Below are positions 27,058-35,868 of a DNA stretch of 64,000 bases, piece by piece (positions within the stretch are counted from its first letter, which is position 1; every line of letters begins with the position of its first letter). The stretch spans positions 186,001-250,000 of the forward strand of contig CAVXSF010000009.1 in the NCBI GenBank assembly GCA_963764345.1, given 5' to 3'. The DNA is from DASQZK01 sp963764345. Its GTDB lineage: Bacteria; Bacteroidota; Bacteroidia; Bacteroidales; GCA-2748055. A program made the translations under genes and the position numbers. The notes below the pieces were generated by a model, which was not told the DNA's origin, did no database searches, and was given only the letters and a program-made list of their open reading frames with translations.

Positions 27058-27603
27058 ATGCAGGAATATTCCGAAAAAGAATTAGTCAGGCTCTTTAAGG
27101 AGAATAAAAAAGAACAGGCTTTCAACGCTATTGTCCTCAGATTTCGTGAACGGATCTACCGTCATATAAGGCAAATGGTTTTCAGACACGAGGATGCAGA
27201 TGATATCATGCAGAATACCTTCATCAAGGTGTGGAAAAACCTGGATCATTTTCGTGAAGAATCGAACCTGTATACATGGATATACCGGATTGCCACGAAT
27301 GAGACCCTTACATTTATCCGGAAGACGAGACAAAACAGGTTTGCCGTATGGGAAACTGTAGAAAAGACCCTGGCTGATACCCTGGTTGATGATGAGTTTT
27401 TCAACGGAGACAGCATCCAGGAAAAACTCCGGAGAGCTGTTGCCGCATTACCCGGGAAACAGAGGCTGGTATTCAATATGAAATATTTCGACGAGATGAA
27501 ATACGAGGATATGTCAGAGATCCTTTCCACATCAGTTGGAGCACTTAAAGCCTCATACCATCATGCCGTAAGAAAAATAGAAAAATTCATGAATGATGAT
27601 TAA
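27058..27603 (+). CDS. ECF-type RNA polymerase sigma factor
   Basis: 181 residues. Region 2 is clear (ADDIMQNTFIKVWKNLDHFREESNLYTWIYRIATNETL) and region 4 has the helix-turn-helix KYEDMSEILSTSVGALKASYHHAVRKI. There is no region 1 or 3, so it is ECF class. It is followed by a single-span membrane protein that probably acts as its anti-sigma factor and by an exported Spy-like protein, a layout seen for envelope-stress sigma factors in Bacteroidota. Confidence 0.93.
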   Translation: MQEYSEKELVRLFKENKKEQAFNAIVLRFRERIYRHIRQMVFRHEDADDIMQNTFIKVWKNLDHFREESNLYTWIYRIATNETLTFIRKTRQNRFAVWETVEKTLADTLVDDEFFNGDSIQEKLRRAVAALPGKQRLVFNMKYFDEMKYEDMSEILSTSVGALKASYHHAVRKIEKFMNDD

Positions 27604-27644
27604 ACCATTGCTAAATCAAACAGTCCAAGCATAAAGCCATTAAA

Positions 27645-28100
27645 ATGTCCGCCGAAAAACCACACAAGAGAATCAGGCTAGATCAGATCCCTAAGGACTA
27701 TCCGTTCAAGGTTCCGGAGGGGTATTTTGAAGATTTTACAGCGCGGCTAAACCAGCGTATTTCGGAGGAGGAGACCCTGGAATCGCTGAAAATCAAGCGT
27801 CCGGTGCCGGTTTTTCGTTCCCGTTTAGCACTGGCCGCAGCCATTCTTGCACTGGCTGCATTTTCTGTGGTTGCCGTCAGGTATATCCTGAACAGGAATA
27901 TTCTTCAGGAAAGTCACTTAAACTACGCCAGTATCGTTGAACAGAACATCGAAAATTATGATATCGGGCAGTTGTCAGATGAATACACTGAAAATATGAA
28001 GGAAGACACCCTGAGGAACAATTCAGCTTACTCCGATGCCGTGATTACCTACCTTATCAACGATGATGTGGATCTGGGATTACTAATTGAAGATTTTTAA
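27645..28100 (+). CDS. Single-span membrane protein, putative anti-sigma factor
   Basis: 151 residues with a charged N-terminal part containing FKVPEGYFEDFTARL, a motif common in proteins that follow ECF sigma genes in this phylum. One transmembrane helix lies at ~residues 60-79 (LALAAAILALAAFSVVAV), followed by an acidic outer part. No zinc-binding ZAS motif is seen, so the anti-sigma role is inferred from position and topology. Confidence 0.7.
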   Translation: MSAEKPHKRIRLDQIPKDYPFKVPEGYFEDFTARLNQRISEEETLESLKIKRPVPVFRSRLALAAAILALAAFSVVAVRYILNRNILQESHLNYASIVEQNIENYDIGQLSDEYTENMKEDTLRNNSAYSDAVITYLINDDVDLGLLIEDF

Positions 28101-28129
28101 ATATGCATACGATGATACCTTCCGGAAAA

Positions 28130-28591
28130 ATGAAAAGAAAAATAGTTTTCCTCTTCGCCTTCATCCTCCTTCCTCTCGCAACCCTGTTTTCTCAGGGAGG
28201 TCAGGTACAGGAGCGGTTAAAAGCCCAACAGGTCGCTTTTTTCACCCAAAAAATGAAACTTAGTCCCGACGAAGCCAAGGTATTCTGGCCCGTATACGAC
28301 GATTATTCCAGGAGGCGGGAAACACTGCGGATCGAAGAAAGGAACCTGCTGCGCTCTGTAGCTTTAAACGGAGAGAACATGAGTGATGAGGAACTCGGTG
28401 ATACCATGAAAAAGTATATTGAAAACCAGAATGAGGGACATGAACTTTTTGTGAATTACAACAATAGGTTTCAAAAAATCCTCCCTCCCGAAAAAGTCTT
28501 ACTGATCTATGTCGCCGAGAACCAGTTCAAACAATATTTGCTCGAACAGATCAGGGAGAACCGACGGGGCAAGGGACCGGGGAGGTATTGA
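28130..28591 (+). CDS. Exported Spy/CpxP-like helical protein
   Basis: About 153 residues from MKRKIVFLFAFIL (an in-frame ATG at 28103 exists but places a signal peptide oddly). After the signal peptide the chain is almost all charged helix (KMKLSPDEAKVFWPVYDDYSRRRETLR), resembling periplasmic Spy/CpxP-type chaperones. It is the third gene of the sigma operon and a natural target or sensor of envelope stress; this role is inferred. Confidence 0.7.
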   Translation: MKRKIVFLFAFILLPLATLFSQGGQVQERLKAQQVAFFTQKMKLSPDEAKVFWPVYDDYSRRRETLRIEERNLLRSVALNGENMSDEELGDTMKKYIENQNEGHELFVNYNNRFQKILPPEKVLLIYVAENQFKQYLLEQIRENRRGKGPGRY

Positions 28592-28876
28592 TCAGAATTC
28601 GAGAAAGAAGGATGAACCCTTATCCCTGTCGGAAACGGCATAGAGTAAACCGTGGTTCACTTCGTGTGATGGCCGGGAAAGAAGAATTCGTAAGTAACAC
28701 TTTCCCCTCTTCTTCAATACACAACTACCCATATATAACATAGGATTGGAGAAACTGAAGGAGATGCATCTCAGATTCCAGCCGGGAATTTTTAAGGTCA
28801 TGATCCCGCTTAGGACTTTCCTGAGCTTTGGTCTGAAGCCTTACATCGGGACAAAACACCTGTAACAGGAACAGGG

Positions 28877-30367
28877 CTACAGCACAACCCTGCGCAAAAA
28901 TTTCACACTTTCATTGATATCCGTATACATGATTGCATCTTCCTTGAGGAAGTGGACGACTTTGCGGTAATCCGCCAGGAATTTTTCCAGGTATGGGGAG
29001 GTTTTGGCCGGCCGCCTGAATTCCATAGCCTGTGCCGCATTATAGAGTTCGATGGCCAGGATCCGTTCCAGGTTTTCCATCACTTTATATGCTTTTGTAG
29101 CACCATTCGCACCCATGCTTACATGATCTTCCTGTCCCTGTGAGGACTCGATACTGTCTACTGATGACGGCGTGCAGAGCTGCTTGTTATGGCTGACCAT
29201 GGAGGCGGCGGTATACTGGGGAATCATAAAACCTGAATTTAACCCGGGATCCGCGGCAAGAAAGGGCGGTAATCCGCGATTTCCGGAGACAAGCTGATAG
29301 GTCCTGCGTTCAGAAATATTGCCCAGCTCCGACATTGCAATGGCAAGGTTATCAAGTGCCAGGGCGAGAGGCTGTCCATGGAAATTACCTGCCGAAATGA
29401 TCAGGTCTTCTTCAGGGAAGATGGTTGGATTATCTGTAACGGAATTGATTTCGTTTTCGAACACGTAAGCAACATAATTGATAGAGTCTTTCGAGGCCCC
29501 ATGCACCTGTGGTATACATCTGAATGAGTAGGGATCCTGAACATGGTTCTTTCCTCTGCTGATCAGTTCGCTGCCTTCAAGAACACTGCGGATCCTGTCG
29601 GCCGTAATTTTTTGTCCCTCATAAGGCCTGATGGCCTGAATGAGCGGATGGAACGGTTCGATCCTGCCATCAAAAGCATCGAGTGAAAGTGCCCCGATCA
29701 CATCGGCAAGCTCCGAAAGTTTAAATACTTTCAGGCAAAGAAAAACTCCGTAAGCACTCATAAACTGAGTCCCGTTAAGCAGCGCCAGCCCCTCCTTCGA
29801 TTGAAGATCAATGGGTGAAAGACCGGTTTCGGCCAGGACCGGGCCTGCCGGTTGCTTTGTCCCTTTGTAATACACCTCACCAAGGCCGAGCAGCGGCAGA
29901 CTTAGATGAGCCAGCGGAGCAAGATCTCCCGAAGCTCCCAGGGAACCGTACTGGTAAACTACCGGCAGAATATCGTGGTTATAAAGATCCATCAGACGTT
30001 CAACCGTTTGCAATTGCACCCCAGAATTACCATAGGAGAGTGATTTTATTTTAAGAAAAAGCATCAGCCTTACAATTTCCGGGGGGACCTCCTCTCCCAC
30101 TCCACAGGCATGCGATTTCACCAGGTTTTTCTGCAGAGTACCCAGATCTTCCTTTGAAATGATCCTGTCACACAGCGAACCGAATCCTGTATTTATACCA
30201 TATAAAAGTTCTTCGCCGCCCTCAAGCCGGTGATCGAGATATTCACGGCACCGGTTAATTCTCTGTATTGCCTCCTCCGAAATCGCAAGGCTTATCTCAC
30301 CACGTGCTATTGGCGCAGCCTCTGTGAAGCCAACCTTCTCCGGGCCGATTGTGTGGATATGTTTCAT
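28877..30367 (-). CDS. hutH: Histidine ammonia-lyase
   Basis: Cytoplasmic enzyme that deaminates histidine to urocanate. The 496 residues contain the Ala-Ser-Gly triad that forms the MIO group (GSLGASGDLAPLAH), YGINTGFGSL near the N-terminus and the SHACGVGE segment, whose His favours histidine over tyrosine or phenylalanine. Later conserved parts are GNFHGQP and SSQGQEDHVSMG. No hutU, hutI or hutG lies in the window, so the pathway is encoded elsewhere or the gene serves another use. A TAAATTTG box lies at 30375-30382 (minus), very close to the start. Confidence 0.9.
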   Translation of the reverse strand: MKHIHTIGPEKVGFTEAAPIARGEISLAISEEAIQRINRCREYLDHRLEGGEELLYGINTGFGSLCDRIISKEDLGTLQKNLVKSHACGVGEEVPPEIVRLMLFLKIKSLSYGNSGVQLQTVERLMDLYNHDILPVVYQYGSLGASGDLAPLAHLSLPLLGLGEVYYKGTKQPAGPVLAETGLSPIDLQSKEGLALLNGTQFMSAYGVFLCLKVFKLSELADVIGALSLDAFDGRIEPFHPLIQAIRPYEGQKITADRIRSVLEGSELISRGKNHVQDPYSFRCIPQVHGASKDSINYVAYVFENEINSVTDNPTIFPEEDLIISAGNFHGQPLALALDNLAIAMSELGNISERRTYQLVSGNRGLPPFLAADPGLNSGFMIPQYTAASMVSHNKQLCTPSSVDSIESSQGQEDHVSMGANGATKAYKVMENLERILAIELYNAAQAMEFRRPAKTSPYLEKFLADYRKVVHFLKEDAIMYTDINESVKFLRRVVL

Positions 30368-30678
30368 GGTTATTCAAATTTAGTTCCCGAATTACAGAAA
30401 AAAAAAGGGAATTGCCTATGCTATACAGCATCGGGGAATGTGTATTACGGATTGTAATAAATTACCAGGAAATAATTCTGTTATGCTGTGGCGGAGTTTC
30501 TGTTTTCCAGAATTCAATCATCCGGAATAAGTTGCCTGAAAAAGATTTTCACCCGACTTCTGCCGGCACTTTGTATTTCAAAAAGAAGAAATGATGAAAC
30601 TGGTTTGCGGAACCCGGTAATGTACTTTCCCGGATTTCCTTTTCAGGGTAAATCTATCCGAAATCCATCCCTTGCCAT
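30368..30678. other. Interval between hutH start and hisS stop
   Basis: About 310 bases with no gene that I can support; small open stretches on the plus strand lack features. The left end holds the possible hutH -7 box. Confidence 0.4.
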
Positions 30679-32044
30679 TCAGGAAAGGAAGGTGATCAAC
30701 TGTTCGGTATTCAAGGTCTTCTGCTCACCCGTAACCATATCCTTTAAGGTAATCAGGTTACCGGATATTTCTTCTTCACCGACCAGTGCCACAAAAGGAA
30801 TACGGTTGTTGTTGGCATAGGTCAGTTGTTTTTTCATCTTGGCCGGATCGGGATAAATCACGGCATTGATCCCTGCCCGCCTGATTCTTGAAAGTAAGGG
30901 TAACACATGCCGGGCTTCCTGTTCCCCAAAATTCACGAAAAGTAATTTTACAGTGGTTGCAGAACTACCGGGGAAAGCATTCAGCTGCAGCATTACGTCA
31001 TAAATTCTGTCGGCTCCGAAAGAAATACCTACGCCCGAAACGCCCGGCATCCCGAAAATACCCGTAAGGTCATCATATCTGCCACCACCACATATACTTC
31101 CGATTTCTACGTCCAGCGCTTTCACCTCAAAAATGGCTCCGGTATAATAATTCAATCCGCGTGCAAGCGAGATATCGAAGATTACCTCGTTCCGGATGTC
31201 GAAGCTATTGATCATGTCAAACACCGATTGTATTTCATGAATTCCTTTCATACCCGTTTCGGAACCCTGAAGGTAGTTTTCAAGGAAAATAATCTTCTCC
31301 GCATGATCGCCTCTGAATTCAAGCAAAGGAATAAGTCTGCCAAGTGCATCGTCGGTAAAACCTTTTTCCTTCAATTCTTCCAGAACTTTATCGCCGCCCA
31401 ATTTTGTCGAGCTTATCCAGGGCAACTGTAAAATCGGTCAGGCTGCCTGAAGCTCCGAGTACTTCAGCTATTCCGGCAAGGACTTTCCTGTTGTTCAGAA
31501 CGATCCTTACCCGGATATTGAGGGATGTAAACACATCATCCATAAGCTGTACCAGTTCAGCTTCATTTATCAATGAATCGCTTCCAATCACATCAGCATC
31601 ACACTGGTAAAATTCACGATACCTGCCTTTCTGAGGGCGATCGGCCCTCCAGACAGGCTGGATCTGGTATCTGCGGAAAGGAAAGGTGATCTCATTGCGA
31701 TGCTGGACGACAAAACGGGCAAAAGGCACCGTAAGATCATAGCGCAAACCACGGTCGCAGATGTGGGATGACAATGCCGAAGAATCCCTGCTTGCCATCA
31801 GCTCATCTGAGGCAGCCGAAAGGAAATCCCCCGAATTCAGAATACGGAATAGCAGCTTATCCCCTTCTTCTCCATACTTCCCGAGGAGGGTAGTAAGATT
31901 TTCCATTGCGGGAGTTTCGACAGGCAGGAATCCAAAATTCTCAAACACCTTCTTAATGGTCTGAAAAATATGATTCCGCCTTACCATTTCCAATGGAGTG
32001 AAATCACGGGTACCCTTCGGTATGGATGGTCCGGATGCAGACAT
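30679..32044 (-). CDS. hisS: Histidine-tRNA ligase, one apparent frameshift
   Basis: Charges tRNA-His. The first frame runs from MSASGPSIPKGTRDF through motif 2 (RYQIQPVWRADRPQKGRYREFYQCD) to VALDKLDKIG near 31400; the second continues GGDKVLEELKEKGF with the HisA motif region SLARGLNYYTG and CGGGRYDDL, then the anticodon-binding domain. Dropping one G in the GGGCGG run at ~31393-31400 gives one chain of 454 residues, the usual length. The tRNA ligase is essential, so an error in the sequence is more likely than inactivation. A TAACTTTG box lies 36 bases upstream of the start. Confidence 0.92.
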
Positions 32045-32079
32045 GGATGCAATTTAGTTATTCGTATTCAGCTAAGAAG

Positions 32080-32087
32080 CAAAGTTA
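32080..32087 (-). promoter_or_regulatory. Putative -7 element of hisS
   Basis: The minus strand reads TAACTTTG, an exact TAnnTTTG match at a plausible distance from the hisS ATG. No clear -33 partner. Confidence 0.45.
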
Positions 32088-32130
32088 CGGGGAAACTTCC
32101 CTGAAAGCGCGAAATTATAAAAGATTGAGA

Positions 32131-32164
32131 AAAGAAAAAAGCCATCTTACGGGAAAGATGGCTT
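32131..32164 (-). terminator. Rho-independent terminator after the two secreted-protein genes
   Basis: The arms AAGCCATCTT and AAGATGGCTT pair perfectly over 10 bp with a six-base loop. On the minus strand the 3' arm runs straight into TTTTTTCTTTTC. It ends the 33.9-32.3 kb transcript before hisS. Confidence 0.88.
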
Positions 32165-32333
32165 GTTCAACCTGTATTCTTTGAGATAACGATATTTTCT
32201 AAATCCGGTAATCACATGACAATAAAGAGATCTTCATACACGAAGGAATGATTCACCCTGATCACGGAATACGTAAATCCCCTTTCATGGTCATGTAAAA
32301 AAAGATCTATACCATGTCCCGTTCGCAGTACCG

Positions 32334-33182
32334 TTATTTGGCAAGTTTCTTCAGGTCCGATTTCAAAAAGCCATCCGGCTTTTTCGGGTTGACCATATGA
32401 TAATCAAAATAATAGAAGTTCGCATCACCAGCACCTATAAGAATGTTGTAACATCGTGCATTCAGCTTTTTGCCTTCAGGACCTACCTTGTGCAGAAAAA
32501 CGATATCGTTATTCTCGTCCAGAATGGCCTGATGGACTTCCTCACGTGTAACAATTTTAAACTTATAGGGATATATTTGTTTTATCCTGGCCGCTGTTCC
32601 GATCTCTTTAGTCAGCTCGTCAGAAATGAAGTAAATGGTTTTATTATGGACATCATTGATATTATCATTATAGTGCTTAAACATATTTGAAGAAATATAT
32701 TCAGGATGTTCACGCATCAGATTTACGTGGTTTTGCATGAACTTGATGAGCACGCCAAGTTTATAGATGTATTTCTCCGGATCTACGCCGTAGTAGCCCA
32801 AGGGCACAGCCACAATATCCCTCAGGTCATCAATGGTGAGGTTCTTCCCACCCAGTGAAAGATAAAGAAATATGTACCGGGAGTCGGTCTTGTCTTTTTC
32901 AAAGCTTACCTGGGATGTATAAAGAAAGGAGCAATTCGGATCCTGTGATTTCTCCGGGAATTCCGAAGCTTTGATAAATTCAAAATTCGTGATGTGCCAA
33001 AGCTTTTGCATGACATCCTTGATCTCAAAATTAAAATCGGACATCGGACTTTGTTCAAGAACAACATATGTCTTGGTAGTCAGGAAATGGTCCAGATCAG
33101 ATTTATCGGGCACATATTCCTTCTGGGCAAAGAGCATGCTAAAGCCAGTCAGTAACGCGAGACTAAGAGTAATTCTTTTCAT
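32334..33182 (-). CDS. Secreted protein of unknown function
   Basis: 282 residues with a signal peptide (MKRITLSLALLTGFSMLFA-Q). The mature part is mixed alpha/beta (SPMSDFNFEIKDVMQKLWHITNFEFIKASEF, FLYLSLGGKNLTIDDLRDIV, NARCYNILIGAGDANFYYFDYHMVN). No catalytic motif or known family is evident. It starts 16 bases after the stop of the other secreted protein gene, so the pair form an operon ended by the hairpin at 32131-32164, divergent from the hybrid kinase. Confidence 0.7.
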   Translation of the reverse strand: MKRITLSLALLTGFSMLFAQKEYVPDKSDLDHFLTTKTYVVLEQSPMSDFNFEIKDVMQKLWHITNFEFIKASEFPEKSQDPNCSFLYTSQVSFEKDKTDSRYIFLYLSLGGKNLTIDDLRDIVAVPLGYYGVDPEKYIYKLGVLIKFMQNHVNLMREHPEYISSNMFKHYNDNINDVHNKTIYFISDELTKEIGTAARIKQIYPYKFKIVTREEVHQAILDENNDIVFLHKVGPEGKKLNARCYNILIGAGDANFYYFDYHMVNPKKPDGFLKSDLKKLAK

Positions 33183-33197
33183 GTCAGTTTATTATGT

Positions 33198-33884
33198 TTA
33201 TTGCGGAAAATACAGAGGGTTCTGTTCATTGAACTTACGAATATAGAAGAATTTTAGTTGCTTTTTTTTTCGTTTTCTTAATTCAACATATTCATCGTGG
33301 AGTTCGGGATCGCTCATCAGAAGGATTTCAACGCTTTCCACATCGTAATCATATAATTTCCCTGTATTAAAATCCATGAGGTACTGCCGGGTTTCCGAAT
33401 TTTTATATGTTCGAGGTGACATCATGTACGGGGAATAGTAGGGATAGTAGGAATAAGGATCGTAGTAATTATTGTTGTATGTTGTAATACTGGCCACAAA
33501 ATGACAGATCCTCCCGACGATGGTAATCCGGTCAAAGTTTTCGCTGAGTTGAATATAAAGCACACCGTTCCTGCTGAATCCCCATATTTTATTCATAGCA
33601 ATGTCGTGTCTTACTCCTTTGACATCAAAAAAAGATAACTTTTTTTCTGCAAGAATATTTTTATAAAAATCGGGATCAGAGTAATCATAATTCGTAATAA
33701 GCCTTGCCGGGGAAACCGGATCATTGTTCTTCACCTGGTCATAAACAATATAAAATCCTTCTTTGAATTTAAATTCAGGTGTATACCTCACCATTCCTGA
33801 GGTATCCGTTTGTGCCTTAAGGTATATGCCTGAAAAACAAAGGATAGACAACAAGCATAACCGTAATAAAAAATGCGTTTTCAT
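33198..33884 (-). CDS. Secreted protein of unknown function with Tyr/Pro-rich segment
   Basis: 228 residues with a signal peptide ending near YLKAQ. The middle holds a Tyr/Asn/Pro-rich stretch (TYNNNYYDPYSYYPYYSPYM); the C-terminus is basic (ELRKRKKKQLKFFYIRKF). EGFYIVYDQVKNNDP and KIWGFSRNGVLYIQL suggest a beta-sandwich. No family recognised. First gene of the two-gene operon, divergent from the hybrid kinase at 34.1 kb with ~190 bases between. Confidence 0.68.
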   Translation of the reverse strand: MKTHFLLRLCLLSILCFSGIYLKAQTDTSGMVRYTPEFKFKEGFYIVYDQVKNNDPVSPARLITNYDYSDPDFYKNILAEKKLSFFDVKGVRHDIAMNKIWGFSRNGVLYIQLSENFDRITIVGRICHFVASITTYNNNYYDPYSYYPYYSPYMMSPRTYKNSETRQYLMDFNTGKLYDYDVESVEILLMSDPELHDEYVELRKRKKKQLKFFYIRKFNEQNPLYFPQ

Positions 33885-34071
33885 ATTTATGGGGTTTTTA
33901 CCTGGTTGCTAATAGGTAAAATTATTATTTAAACGAGAGTATTAAAATAATATGATAATTTTTTGTTCCGGATTCAGGCATCAGGTAACTTTTTATACCG
34001 AGTACCGTATATAATTTATTATATATAAACAGCATTTCAAGATAGTTACTTCATCCCATTACAAGGTTACT

Positions 34072-35781
34072 ATGAATTTTTCCGAAATCCTGATCAAAAT
34101 CTTAACCAGGGAAGTCCCTTCGAAGGATCATGAACGAAAGCACAAGATTTTTCTTCAGATGGTTATTTCATATATTGCCATGCTGGTTCTTCTTACTGTC
34201 GGTCTCAGGTTTCTGTTCGAACCTGTATTTCTCAATGCCGTTGTTTTTCTGGCAGCTTTCATTGTCCTCATGATAAACCGTCTTGGCATTTCCCTGGTTA
34301 AACATCTTGATCTGTCCTCATATATTTTGTTAACTACACTGGGACTTGTCTTCCTGTTTAATTTTTATTCGTATTCCAGCATGCCGAATGCCTGGTTATG
34401 GCTGTTTCTTTTCCCCATTTTTACCATGATCCTCCTGGGCACGAATAAAGGTATTCTATTTTCAGTCATATTGCCTGTTTTATTTCTACCCGGCATTCTT
34501 TTTAAGGAAATATTTCCCGGCGTTAACAGCAACCTGTATTTTGTGTCAAGTATCTATGTGGGATATTTCTCCATGATCCTGATCATATATTTATTCGATT
34601 ATGTTCGCAATAAAGAGACACAGACTTTTAAAGAACAGCTTGAAAAAGCATTGCACGAGGCGGAGGAGAAAAATGATTTCATCTCAAAATTGTCTCACCA
34701 GCTACGCACATCCCTTAATAATATTCTATTAGTAAACAATCTGGTGAATTCTGCCACTCTTGACAGTTCCCAAAAAGATCTTATCGATACTCTCCAGGCT
34801 TCGACGAATAACCTGGTAGATGCTGTCAACAAGACTGTTGATGTTTCACAAACAGATATGATTCAGCTTAAGGAAAGCAGAATAAGCTTTGAGCTGAGTT
34901 CCATGCTTGAAAATATCATTAAACTGTTCAGGTATCAGGATCACATCGAAATAGAACAAAATGTATCCGAATCCATCGTCAATTATTTAATTGGTGACCC
35001 CATAAAGCTCAAACAGATTTTTTTAAACCTGTTGCAAAGTATTGTTCAGCAGGCCAGGGAAAATTATATGAGACTCATGATCACTGCCTCATCGAGAAAT
35101 GAGAGTAGAAATGACATTCAGATACATTTTTCGATAGAAAGTTGTTTTCTTGATCCTGACGTAAGTCATTCAGACCTTCCGTATAGCGGTGATTGTCTTC
35201 CCCCTCCTGAAGCCTTTTTAACTCTTGACCTTACCAACACTTCCAGACTGATTGAATTTTCCGGGGGGAGTCTCCATCTTGAAAGCAAAGACAATAAAAC
35301 AATTTTTAAATTTATACTTCAGTATCAGAAAGATCTCTCCAAAAGAATTGACCAGCCCGTTGAGAAATTATTAATCAGGGAAACACATAAGGTTGATCTC
35401 AAAAATTCAAATGTTTTACTCGTTGAAGATAATCTGATCAACCAGAAGATCGTCCTGTTAAGTCTGAAAAACATGGTAAGGAATGTTGATGTAGCCATCA
35501 ATGGAAAAGAGGCTCTTGACAAATTCGGCACTTCAAAATACGACATCATACTTATGGACATCCAGATGCCGGTTATGGATGGGATAATAGCCACCAAGAA
35601 GATCAGGGAAATTGAATCCAGCACAAACATCCAAACTCCAATAATCGCCATCACGGCGAATGCTCTCTCCGGAGACCGGGAAAAATGTCTGGCAGTAGGG
35701 ATGAATGATTATATCAGTAAACCTTTCCAGGTTGACATTCTGATTTACAAGATGAAAAGATTGTTACAGGAGGAGGCTTAA
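34072..35781 (+). CDS. Membrane hybrid histidine kinase with eroded ATPase domain and C-terminal receiver
   Basis: 569 residues. About six membrane helices occupy residues ~26-178. The phospho-acceptor helix follows with His209 in SKLSHQLRTSLNN. The ATP-binding domain (~275-420) lacks its usual marks: the N-box Asn is replaced (NLLQSIVQQ) and neither the DxGxG box nor the later glycine-rich box can be found, though the final strand SGGSLHLESKDNKTIFKF fits. The receiver domain (~447-569) looks complete with VEDN, phospho-acceptor Asp496 (ILMDIQMPVMDG), ITANA and the Lys of YISKPF. It may not autophosphorylate and could act as a phosphotransfer or phosphatase protein. Confidence 0.85.
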   Translation: MNFSEILIKILTREVPSKDHERKHKIFLQMVISYIAMLVLLTVGLRFLFEPVFLNAVVFLAAFIVLMINRLGISLVKHLDLSSYILLTTLGLVFLFNFYSYSSMPNAWLWLFLFPIFTMILLGTNKGILFSVILPVLFLPGILFKEIFPGVNSNLYFVSSIYVGYFSMILIIYLFDYVRNKETQTFKEQLEKALHEAEEKNDFISKLSHQLRTSLNNILLVNNLVNSATLDSSQKDLIDTLQASTNNLVDAVNKTVDVSQTDMIQLKESRISFELSSMLENIIKLFRYQDHIEIEQNVSESIVNYLIGDPIKLKQIFLNLLQSIVQQARENYMRLMITASSRNESRNDIQIHFSIESCFLDPDVSHSDLPYSGDCLPPPEAFLTLDLTNTSRLIEFSGGSLHLESKDNKTIFKFILQYQKDLSKRIDQPVEKLLIRETHKVDLKNSNVLLVEDNLINQKIVLLSLKNMVRNVDVAINGKEALDKFGTSKYDIILMDIQMPVMDGIIATKKIREIESSTNIQTPIIAITANALSGDREKCLAVGMNDYISKPFQVDILIYKMKRLLQEEA

Positions 35782-35868
35782 TTCCGGCGATTAGATATCA
35801 TCCATAGTGTCATAAAAGTACTTTCCTGACCATTTCCTGATCGATTTCACCTATACTTTCAACTGGTT

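Noticed and set aside
28592..28801. 69-codon open frame on the minus strand after the Spy-like gene
   Set aside because: No family look; could be a relic but nothing supports it.
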